Positions 47,525-55,140 of a stretch of DNA of 64,000 nucleotides are shown in pieces. Numbering within the stretch: the stretch's first letter is position 1; the number at the start of each line of letters is the position of its first letter. The notes below the pieces were generated by a model. That model did no database searches. It saw nothing but the letters and a program-made list of their open reading frames with translations, and had not been told where the DNA came from. The stretch spans positions 62,001 through 126,000 of the forward strand of contig VGXM01000002.1 in assembly GCA_016873295.1 (NCBI GenBank), written 5' to 3'. Source of the DNA: Phycisphaerae bacterium (GTDB lineage Bacteria > Planctomycetota > Phycisphaerae > Phycisphaerales > UBA1924). The position numbers and the translations under genes were made by a program.

Positions 47525-49514
47525 GCGAAACTTCGGGGGCCCCGGCCTCCGGCGCCCGCTCGGCGTGTTCGAGTTGCGTTCGGAGCAGGTTCGAATACCT
47601 CCCGCCCCGCGCCAGCAGTTCGGCGTGCCGGCCCGTCTCGATGATCCGCCCGTCCTCCAGCACGACGATCAGGTCGGCGCTGCGGATCGTGCTCAGGCGG
47701 TGCGCGATCACGAACGACGTCCGACCCCGCATCAGCCGTGCCAGGCTCGACTGGATCAGGGCCTCGCTCTCGGCGTCGAGGTTGCTGGTCGCCTCGTCGA
47801 GGATCAGGATCAGGGGGTCGGCCAGGAGCGCGCGCGCGATCGCCAGCCTCTGCTTCTGCCCCCCCGACAGCCGGACCCCGCGCTCCCCGATCAGCGTGTC
47901 GTACCCCCTGTCGAGCCTTGAGATGAACTCGTGGGCGTTGGCGAGGTCGGCGGCGTGGCGGATGGCCTCCTCCGTCGGCGCGCGCGCGCCGTAGGCGATG
48001 TTCTCCGCGACGGTGCCGTCGAAGAGGAAGACGTCCTGCTCCACGATGCCGAGGAGTCGCCGGTACGAGTCGACGTTGAGCCCGCGGAGGTCGTGCCCGT
48101 CGAGGTGGATGGAGCCCGAGGTGGGGTCGTAGAAGCGGGCGACGAGGTTGCAGAGGGTGGTCTTGCCGCTGCCGCTGGCCCCGACGAGGGCGATCGTCTG
48201 CCCCGGGCGCACGCCGAGGGAGATGTCGCGGAGGACGGGCTGGCGGGGGGGCTTGCCCGGGGGGGCGGGGTAGGCGAAGGTGAGGTCGCGGATCTGGATG
48301 TGCCCGCGGGCCGAGGCGCGGGTCGCGGCCAGCCCGGCGCGGGACTGGGCGAACTCCTCGGGCTCGTCGAGCAGGTCGAGGACGCGGTCGAAGCCGGCGA
48401 GGTTCTGCTGGATGGTCGCGGCGGTGCTTGTCAGAGTCTCCAGCGGACCGAGGAGCATGAGCAGGTAGGTGCTGAACATCATGACGTCGCCGATGGTGAG
48501 CCGGGCGTCGAGGACGGCGTACCCGCCGTAGATGATGAGCCCGGCGCTGGCGGCGGGGATGAGGACGCTCCAGGCGACGTCGACGATGCGCGACCACCAC
48601 CAGACGAGCATCTCCTGCCGGGCCATGAGGTGGGCGGCGAAGGCGAAGCGGTTGCGCTCGCGCCGGTCGCGGACGAAGCCGCGGACGACGCGGATTCCCT
48701 GGAAGACCTCGGTGGCGTGGGCGTCGAGGCGTTGGCGCTGGGCCCCGATGTCCTTGTGCACGGGGCGGATCCGCTCGATCCAGGTCTTGTGGGAGACCCA
48801 GACGATCGGGAGCAGGAGCAGGGCCCCGGCCAGCATGGTCCAGTCCACCCACGCCAGGATGGCCAGCGTGCCCAGGAGCTGGATGATGGCGCGGAAGGGG
48901 TTGTAGATCATGCCGAAGAGCAGCTCGGCGGCCCGCCCGGCGTCCTCGCGGATGATCGAGACCAGCCCGCCGGTCTTGTGGCGCTGGAGGGCGTGCAGGG
49001 GCAGGCGTCCGGCGTGGGCGAAGGCCCGGGCCCGCACGTCGGCCTGCACCAGCTTGGTGATCCGCGTCATGTGGTAGCGACCCCACATGCCGACCAGGAC
49101 GCTCAGGGCGCTGAGCGCGACCATGCCGATCCCGATGGCCCACAGCAGCGCGTGCCGATCGCTCCGGAAGGGGACCCAGCCCGGCAGCCCGCCCGGCCCC
49201 GGGTTGTCGGTGATCACGAAGTCGAGCACGACCTTGGTCGAGCCCGGCACGCCCAGCACCAGGAACGTCGAGAGCGAGAGCGTCGCCAGGGCGCCCAGGA
49301 TCGTGGGCGTGTGCCCCCGGAGCAGTCGCCAGAAGGCGCCGAAGAGGGTGAAGAACGAGCGGGCCCGGCGCGGCCTGGGCGGCGCGGGCCCCCGCGGCGG
49401 CGAGGCCAGCGACGCCTCGTCGAGCCTGTCATGATCGCCCTGGCGGCGGCGTTCGAGGCGCAGGCGCAGGTAGTCCTGGTAGCGACTCCTGCTGCCGCGG
49501 AGACGGGACAGCAT
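47502..49514 (-). CDS. MsbA-like ABC exporter (fused permease-ATPase)
   Basis: A 670-aa half-transporter. After a ~55-residue Arg-rich cytosolic leader come six membrane segments (about 65-360), then a nucleotide-binding domain with Walker A GASGSGKTT, signature LSGGQKQRLAIARAL, Walker B LILILDEATSNLD and H-loop AHRLSTI. It works as a homodimer; the family exports lipids, lipid A precursors or drugs. ATG 49514 is the only plausible start. The last codons overlap the promoter of the small Cys-rich cluster. Confidence 0.88.
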   Translation of the reverse strand: MLSRLRGSRSRYQDYLRLRLERRRQGDHDRLDEASLASPPRGPAPPRPRRARSFFTLFGAFWRLLRGHTPTILGALATLSLSTFLVLGVPGSTKVVLDFVITDNPGPGGLPGWVPFRSDRHALLWAIGIGMVALSALSVLVGMWGRYHMTRITKLVQADVRARAFAHAGRLPLHALQRHKTGGLVSIIREDAGRAAELLFGMIYNPFRAIIQLLGTLAILAWVDWTMLAGALLLLPIVWVSHKTWIERIRPVHKDIGAQRQRLDAHATEVFQGIRVVRGFVRDRRERNRFAFAAHLMARQEMLVWWWSRIVDVAWSVLIPAASAGLIIYGGYAVLDARLTIGDVMMFSTYLLMLLGPLETLTSTAATIQQNLAGFDRVLDLLDEPEEFAQSRAGLAATRASARGHIQIRDLTFAYPAPPGKPPRQPVLRDISLGVRPGQTIALVGASGSGKTTLCNLVARFYDPTSGSIHLDGHDLRGLNVDSYRRLLGIVEQDVFLFDGTVAENIAYGARAPTEEAIRHAADLANAHEFISRLDRGYDTLIGERGVRLSGGQKQRLAIARALLADPLILILDEATSNLDAESEALIQSSLARLMRGRTSFVIAHRLSTIRSADLIVVLEDGRIIETGRHAELLARGGRYSNLLRTQLEHAERAPEAGAPEVSLDPDPVR

Positions 49515-49779
49515 GGGGCATGCTAGCGGAGAGGGAGGCCAGCGGACAAGAAGCGGCAGGCGAGGAGGGGGCGGCGTGGATCGGGTGTGCCGGCGCGGCT
49601 GGCGCGCCCCCCAGAGTCCCGAGGCCCGCTCCGCCGGAGGAGCGCCGAGCCCGGGACTGGGCGCCATGGCGATGGCGACGCCGACTCATGCGTGGAGCGG
49701 GGTTGTCCCCGCAAGGGCGAGGCCGCGGCACGGGGCCCGGCGGGGACACGCAGGTCCCCAGAAACCGACCGGTGGGCGG

Positions 49780-50263
49780 GCGCACGACCCGGCGCGTGAT
49801 CGTCTCGTGGTGTTCGGGGGGCACAACGGCGGCACCATCACCGCGCCGACGTGGGAGTTCAGCGGCGCGACGTGGAGCCTGGTCGTCCCGCCCAAGAGCG
49901 CGTCGCCCCGTCAGTCGTACGCCGCGGCCTACGACCCCGTCGCGCAGCGCGTCGTGCTCCACGGCGGGTACGACGGCTCGGACCGGCTCAGCGACACCTG
50001 GTCGTGGGACGGGGCGGACTGGACTCAGATCGGCCCCGCCCCTGGCGAGCTCGCCCGGGCCGGGCGGGCTCGTCGAGTTTGACGACGGCACGGGGCCCGC
50101 GCTCCATTCCGGCGGCACCGGACGCGTGGCGGACGTGCACGCCCGGCACGCCAACCCGCGCGACATCCATCGCGACGGCGTGGCCAACAGCGCCGACGTC
50201 GCCATTCTCTGGGGCACGACCCGCTTCTGGGCGCGGTTGCAGATGACGCGCGGCAGGGAGTGA
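49780..50263 (+). pseudogene. Decayed kelch-repeat secreted protein
   Basis: No start codon or signal peptide precedes the frame. From 49786 to about 50037 one frame encodes two kelch-like blocks (RLVVFGGHNGG ... WEFSGATW; RVVLHGGYDGS ... TWSWDGADWTQ). The match then continues in the next frame at about 50069 with FDDGTGPALHSGG, a block common in large planctomycete secreted proteins, ending at TGA 50263. The frame change and missing N-terminus mark a pseudogene. Confidence 0.7.
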
Positions 50264-50266
50264 GGG

Positions 50267-51014
50267 TCAGGGAATGTCGCGCCCGCGGACGCCGTCGATC
50301 GTGCTGTCGAAGGGCATGCTGAAGACGGAGGGGAGCCCGTCCCGGCGTCGGCGCCGCGCGACGGTCCCGTCGAACATGGCGGTGCTGGTGGCGAAGGGGT
50401 AGGTCTGCGCCAGGTGGTGCTTCCACTCGTCGGAGCCGGGGTCGTTGACGCAGGGCGGTTCGCCTACCACCATCTGGAAGTCAAGCCCGCGTCGGCGGCG
50501 GGCGGGCCGGCACCGGTGGAGGAGTTGGAGTACTTCGTGTACTACGACGGGCGTCGGGCCCGGAGCGAGAGAGGCGGGCCGCGCGCGGATCAGTACGTCG
50601 AGTCGGAGATACCGCGTGAACCCGGCTGGCAGCCGCCCCAATGGGACTTCGCCCCCTGGCCGCTGGCGGCGGGGTGGGCCCGCGATCTCCTCGCCGCCGG
50701 CGACACGGCGATCGCGGCGGCGGAGGGGGGTTGGCGGGCTTGGGGGCCCGGCGTGCCGATCGAGTTGCACTGGGAGGACGCGGCACGCCGGGCCCCGGGC
50801 GGTGTCCGCGCGTCGGCCGGCTTCGGCGGCCTCGGACGGTTCGGCGGTCGGCGTCGATTCGTCGTAGCACAGGTCCACGCCGACCGACTCGGGATCCCGC
50901 ATCGCGCCCCGCATGAGCGGCAGGCCGACGAAGGACCTCAGCGGCCTCTTACGGAAGGTGGCGGGGCGGCGGGACGGAGTGGCGCCGTAGGGTCAGACAG
51001 GCGGGACGCCTGTC
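50267..51014. pseudogene. Mosaic of gene fragments on opposite strands
   Basis: Codon use suggests coding on the minus strand at both ends (50267 to ~50470, ending FDSTIDGVRGRDIP; and ~50840 to 50960, SFVGLPLMRGAMRDPESVG). The middle (about 50470-50840) is coding-like on the plus strand instead (EELEYFVYYDGRRA, WARDLLAAGDTAIAAAEGG). No complete gene or start is evident. This looks like a broken gene with an inverted or foreign inner segment. A hairpin GACAGGCG/CGCCTGTC (50996-51014) closes the region. No family is recognised. Confidence 0.45.
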
Positions 51015-51079
51015 CCACCCACGGCTGCCGAATGCCGGTTGCCTGACGCCCGGTGGCGCGCCCCCTGTCTCGCTCTCTC

Positions 51080-51119
51080 GCCGCCTCGGTGCCTCGCTGC
51101 CTTGGTGCCTCGATGCCTA
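51080..51119 (+). repeat. Octamer tract A (GGTGCCTC type)
   Basis: About four to five degenerate 8-bp units (GGTGCCTC, GCTGCCTT, GGTGCCTC, GATGCCTA). The last one includes the stop codon of HAF paralog A, read on the minus strand. Confidence 0.8.
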
Positions 51120-52412
51120 CTCCCCACACCCCTTGTTGTACAGGTTGAGGAAGGCCAGGAAGTCGTTGAAGTCGATCTCGTCGTCGGGGGCCAGGTCGCA
51201 GTAGAAGAAGTCGATGGGGTTGGCGCGGGGGTCCTGGGCGCGCTCGAAGCGGTTGAGGAAGCAGAGGAGGTCGGAGAAGTCGACCACGTCGTCTCCGGTG
51301 CAGTCGGCCCAGCACCAGGGGGGCAGGCGGACGAGGAACGCCGGTCGATCGTCGGTGAACCCGCGGCGGGCGATGCCGGTCATGAGCGTGCCGTCGGGGC
51401 TGATGTCGTTGATGTTGTTGATGGTATACCCGCGGCGGTCGACGCCGAGGGCGTCGAGGATGTCGTTGACGTAGCGCTTGCCGCGGACGGGGTCCCAGAG
51501 GAAGGCCAGGTAGAAGTAGGAATCCCTGGTGCAGTCCTCTCCCGCGACGACGGGGAGGCGGCGTGCGATGGCGCTAGCGCCGCTGCAATAGGGGAAGTAC
51601 GGGGGCGTGCCCAGTCCGACCATGCCCGTGGGGGCGCTCCAGAGGAAGGCCTCGCCGCTCGTGGGCGAGTTGAGGGAAGCGCCCGAGCCGACGACGCGCA
51701 GCCCCGTCCCGTCGATGCCAGGGGCGTCGTAGTCGCCGCCCGCCACGCCCGGCAGGTTGCCCAGGTCGCGCACATAGCGCTGGAGCGTGTCCACTCGCGT
51801 CGCCCTGATGAAACCGGCGAACCCCCCCCCGACGATGTAGCGTCCCACGGCGTCAACGTCCGCCCCGGAGAAGGGAGTCGCCTCGCCGGGCGTGCGGCTC
51901 AGATCCTCGACCTTGCCATCGACCCAGCGGACCAGGCCGGAATACGGGCTCGTGTGTGGCAACTTGGCATCGCCCACAATCACGCGCCCGTCGTCGGAGA
52001 TGGCCTCGGGTATGCCCTGCCACGAGTTCGGGAGCATGGGAAGAACCTCGAGCACGCCGTCGCGCCAGAGTGCGGGGTGCGCGATCGAAGTCCCAGGCGG
52101 AACAGCCCAGCCGACGATCAGTCGGCCGTCCGGCGAGACGTTGTTTGGCTTTGTAGGGCGCTCCGGCTCGCCGGGCATGAGGCTGAGGCGCCCCTTGGAG
52201 TCCCAGCGGACACCGTGGAAGCGCGTGACGTCGCTGTTGGCCACCATCCCCACGATGACGCCGGCGTCGTCGCTGAGCGCGAACCCTGCACCCCTGGGGT
52301 AGTCTGGGAGCATACCGAGAATGCGCAACTCGGCGCCCGGGCTCTGGGCCCGGGCGCCTGCATGGAGGGTGAGCGCGGCGCAGCACGCCGCGGAGTAGAG
52401 GACTGTCTTCAT
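51117..52412 (-). CDS. Secreted HAF-repeat protein with dockerin-like GC motif, paralog A
   Basis: A 431-aa exported protein. Signal peptide about 1-23 (ending ARAQ); then repeated beta units with SDDGRVIVG and DLGNLPG sequences, the HAF-repeat pattern; a conserved block FLWDPVRGKRYVNDILDALG; and a C-terminal pair of Asp-rich dockerin-like loops (CTGDDVVDFSDLLCFLNRF, APDDEIDFNDFLAFLNLY) ending in Cys. The GC-type tail is common on Phycisphaerae secreted proteins; its role is unknown. It is the third of three tandem paralogs read on this strand. Their ends are almost identical and their middles diverge. Confidence 0.8.
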   Translation of the reverse strand: MKTVLYSAACCAALTLHAGARAQSPGAELRILGMLPDYPRGAGFALSDDAGVIVGMVANSDVTRFHGVRWDSKGRLSLMPGEPERPTKPNNVSPDGRLIVGWAVPPGTSIAHPALWRDGVLEVLPMLPNSWQGIPEAISDDGRVIVGDAKLPHTSPYSGLVRWVDGKVEDLSRTPGEATPFSGADVDAVGRYIVGGGFAGFIRATRVDTLQRYVRDLGNLPGVAGGDYDAPGIDGTGLRVVGSGASLNSPTSGEAFLWSAPTGMVGLGTPPYFPYCSGASAIARRLPVVAGEDCTRDSYFYLAFLWDPVRGKRYVNDILDALGVDRRGYTINNINDISPDGTLMTGIARRGFTDDRPAFLVRLPPWCWADCTGDDVVDFSDLLCFLNRFERAQDPRANPIDFFYCDLAPDDEIDFNDFLAFLNLYNKGCGE

Positions 52413-52440
52413 GGCGCGCCTCAGTTCTGGGGGCAGGTTC

Positions 52441-52496
52441 GGTGCCTCGGTGCCTTGGTGCCTTGGTGCCTCGGTGCCTTGGTGCCTTGGTGCCTA
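52441..52496 (+). repeat. Octamer tract B (7 units)
   Basis: Seven contiguous 8-bp units: GGTGCCTC, GGTGCCTT (x2), GGTGCCTC, GGTGCCTT (x2), GGTGCCTA. The last unit overlaps the stop codon of paralog B. Confidence 0.92.
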
Positions 52497-53783
52497 CTGC
52501 CCACACCCCTTGTTGTACAGGTTGAGGAAGGCGAGGAAGTCGTTGAAGTCGATCTCGTCGTCGGGGGCCACGTCGCAGTAGAAGAAGTCGATGGGGTTGG
52601 CGCGGGGGTCCTGGGCGCGCTCGAAGCGATTGAGGAAGCAGAGGAGGTCGGAGAAGTCGACCACGTCGTCGCCCGTGCAGTCGGCCCAGCACCAGGGGGG
52701 CAGGCGGACGAGGAACGCCCGGCGATCGTCGGTGAAGCCCCGGCGGGCGATGCCGGTCATGAGCGTGCCGTCGTGGTTGATGTCGTTGATGCGCTCGACG
52801 TCCCAACCCTGCCGATCGACCCTGAGGGAGTCAAGGATGTCGTTGACGTAGCGCTTGCCGCGGACGGGATCCCAGAGAAACCCAATCCAGCGGTACAGCG
52901 TCGCCGTGGGGTTCTCACCGGCGACGACAGGGAGGTGGCGCGCGATGGCGAGCGATTGGCTGGAGTAGGGGTAGTAGGGCGGGAATCCCAATCCGATCAT
53001 GCCCGTAGGATTGCTCCAGAGAAACGCCTCCCCGGCCGAGCGCGGATCGGCGGTTTGAGCCCTGCCCACGATGCGCGAGCCGTCGTGGTTGGCGGCGACG
53101 GCGCCGTTCTCAGTCCTTCTGGCGCCGGGGAGGCCTCCCAGGACCTCGACCCGCTTGTCGACGCGGAAGGCGTGCAGGCCACCGGAGCCCAAGCCGTTGC
53201 CCAGCACGAAGCGCCCCTGCCCGTCGATGCCGTATGCGTACTGCGCGCTCGCGGGCCCCGGAGCGTCGGCGAGGCTCTCGATCCTGTTCTTCACCCAGCG
53301 GACGACGCCGTAGCGGGGCTGGGGATGTGCCAGGGTGATGAATCCCGCAATGACGTTGCCGTCGGCGGACACAGCGACCGCCCATGGAGACCATGAGTTC
53401 GGGAGGATGGGCAAGACCTGGAATGCGCCGTCACGCCAGGCGCCGACTTGCGCAGTCTGGCTGCCGGGCGGCGCGTTGAGGCCGACGATGGTCCGACCAT
53501 CGGCGGAAACATCCATCAGGAAGCCCCACGCTCCCGGTTCGGCGGGGAAACGGCTCACCCGGCCCTGGGCGTCCCAACGAACGCTGATGAAGCATCCGGT
53601 TTCGCAGAACCACGCCTGCCCCACAGTCACGCCGGCATCGTCGCTTAGCGCCACGCCGACGGACATGGGGTAGCCGGGGGGTACGTCCAGAAGCCGAAAC
53701 TCGGCGCCCGGGCTCTGGGCCCGGGCGCCTGCATGGAGGGTGAGCGCGGCGCAGCACGCCGCGGAGTAGAGGAATGTCTTCAT
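52494..53783 (-). CDS. Secreted HAF-repeat protein with dockerin-like GC motif, paralog B
   Basis: A 429-aa paralog of A with the same signal peptide (MKTFLYSAACCAALTLHA), HAF-type repeats (SADGRTIVG, DLG-like VLGGLPG), the RGKRYVNDILDSL block and an almost identical dockerin-like tail (CTGDDVVDFSDLLCFL). The N-terminal repeat region differs more. The frame is open beyond the ATG at 53783 into paralog C, but that ATG starts the signal peptide and is clearly the start. It is preceded by a 65-bp spacer containing octamer tract C. Confidence 0.8.
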   Translation of the reverse strand: MKTFLYSAACCAALTLHAGARAQSPGAEFRLLDVPPGYPMSVGVALSDDAGVTVGQAWFCETGCFISVRWDAQGRVSRFPAEPGAWGFLMDVSADGRTIVGLNAPPGSQTAQVGAWRDGAFQVLPILPNSWSPWAVAVSADGNVIAGFITLAHPQPRYGVVRWVKNRIESLADAPGPASAQYAYGIDGQGRFVLGNGLGSGGLHAFRVDKRVEVLGGLPGARRTENGAVAANHDGSRIVGRAQTADPRSAGEAFLWSNPTGMIGLGFPPYYPYSSQSLAIARHLPVVAGENPTATLYRWIGFLWDPVRGKRYVNDILDSLRVDRQGWDVERINDINHDGTLMTGIARRGFTDDRRAFLVRLPPWCWADCTGDDVVDFSDLLCFLNRFERAQDPRANPIDFFYCDVAPDDEIDFNDFLAFLNLYNKGCGQ

Positions 53784-53811
53784 GGCGCGCCTCAGTTCTG
53801 GGGGCAGGTTC

Positions 53812-53851
53812 GGTGCCTCGGTGCCTTGGTGCCTTGGTGCCTTGGTGCCTA
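53812..53851 (+). repeat. Octamer tract C (5 units)
   Basis: Five contiguous 8-bp units: GGTGCCTC, GGTGCCTT (x3), GGTGCCTA. The last overlaps the stop codon of paralog C. Confidence 0.92.
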
Positions 53852-55132
53852 CTGCCCACACCCCTTGTTGTAGAGGTTGAGGAAGGCGAGGAAGTCGTTG
53901 AAGTCGATCTCGTCGTCGGGGGCCACGTCGCAGTAGAAGAAGTCGATGGGGTTGGCGCGGGGGTCCTGGGCGCGCTCGAAGCGGTTGAGGAAGCAGAGGA
54001 GGTCGGAGAAGTCGACCATGTCGTCGCCGGTGCAGTCGGCCCAGCACCAGGGGGGCAGGCGGACCAGGAACGCCCGGCGCTCGTCGCCCCGGCGGGCCAA
54101 GCCGGTCATGAGCGTGCCGTCGTGGTTGAGGTCGTTGACGCCGTCGATGATCCATCCCTGGCGGTTGACGGCGAGCGCGTCGAGGATGTCGTTGAGGTTC
54201 CGCCTGCCGCGGACGGGGCCCCAGAGGAAGGGGTGGTACTCGCCGAAGACGTTGGTGCCGACGAGGCCGCCCACGACGAGGGCTTCGCGGGCGATCGTCC
54301 TTGCGTTGCTGCCCTGAACGGCGGCGGGCGGAGCGCCTAGGCCGACCATTCCCGTGGGCGCGCTCCAGAGAAAGGCCTCCCATCCTTGGCGCGTGGCGAC
54401 GGAACTGGCGGTGCCGACGATGCGTGAGCCGTCGTGGTTGGCGGCGGCGGCGCCGTTCTCGCTGATTCGCGCGCCGGGGAGGCTGCCGAGGTCCTCGACC
54501 ACATTGTCGACGCGGATGGCGCGGATGCCGCCTGACCCTTGGCCCGCGCCGACGATGTACCGACCTTGTCCGTCGATGCCACTGGCGTAATTGGCGGTGG
54601 CCTGGCCCGGTCGGCGGCTGAGGTCCTCGACCTTGCCGTCGACCCAACGGACGAAGCCGCGACCCGGCCAGGTGTGCGACAACGCGGCATCGCCGCCGAT
54701 GATTCTCCCATGCGCGGAGATACCGCTCGGAGTGCCGTGCGAGGAGTTGGGAGGGAGTGGGAGCACCTCGAGCACGCCGTCACGCCACGCAACAGGCTGA
54801 AACACGCTGCTCCCTGGCGGCATCGCCCTGCCGACGATCAGTCTTCCGTCCGGCGACACCTCCCGGGGCAGGCCTGAACCAGGCGGCTCACCCGGAAACG
54901 CACTCACCCGCCCCTTGGAGTCCCACCGCACCCCAACGGTGCAGCCGACGTCGCACGACCACGCCAGCCCCACGGTCACGCCGGCATCGTCGCTCAGCGC
55001 CAAGCCGACGGACTTGGGGTAGTTCGGCGGCACGTCCAGTATCCGCAACTCGGCGCCCGGGCTCTGGGCCCGGGCGCCGGCATCGAACGCGAGCGCGGCC
55101 CAGCACGCCGCTGAGTAGAGGAATGTCTTCAT
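53849..55132 (-). CDS. Secreted HAF-repeat protein with dockerin-like GC motif, paralog C
   Basis: A 427-aa paralog of A and B: signal peptide MKTFLYSAACWAALAFDA, repeats with SPDGRLIVG and EDLGSLPGARIS, the NLNDILDALAVNRQG block, and the shared tail (CTGDDMVDFSDLLCFL, FNDFLAFLNLYNKGC). It is the first of the three paralogs in transcription order. Its start is 8 bp from the stop of the large secreted protein upstream, so the four may form one operon. Confidence 0.8.
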   Translation of the reverse strand: MKTFLYSAACWAALAFDAGARAQSPGAELRILDVPPNYPKSVGLALSDDAGVTVGLAWSCDVGCTVGVRWDSKGRVSAFPGEPPGSGLPREVSPDGRLIVGRAMPPGSSVFQPVAWRDGVLEVLPLPPNSSHGTPSGISAHGRIIGGDAALSHTWPGRGFVRWVDGKVEDLSRRPGQATANYASGIDGQGRYIVGAGQGSGGIRAIRVDNVVEDLGSLPGARISENGAAAANHDGSRIVGTASSVATRQGWEAFLWSAPTGMVGLGAPPAAVQGSNARTIAREALVVGGLVGTNVFGEYHPFLWGPVRGRRNLNDILDALAVNRQGWIIDGVNDLNHDGTLMTGLARRGDERRAFLVRLPPWCWADCTGDDMVDFSDLLCFLNRFERAQDPRANPIDFFYCDVAPDDEIDFNDFLAFLNLYNKGCGQ

Positions 55133-55140
55133 GGCGAGCC

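Noticed and set aside
53784-54647. N-terminal extension of HAF paralog B
   Set aside because: It is a frame antiparallel or out of frame to paralog C; the ATG at 53783 begins a signal peptide shared with the other paralogs.
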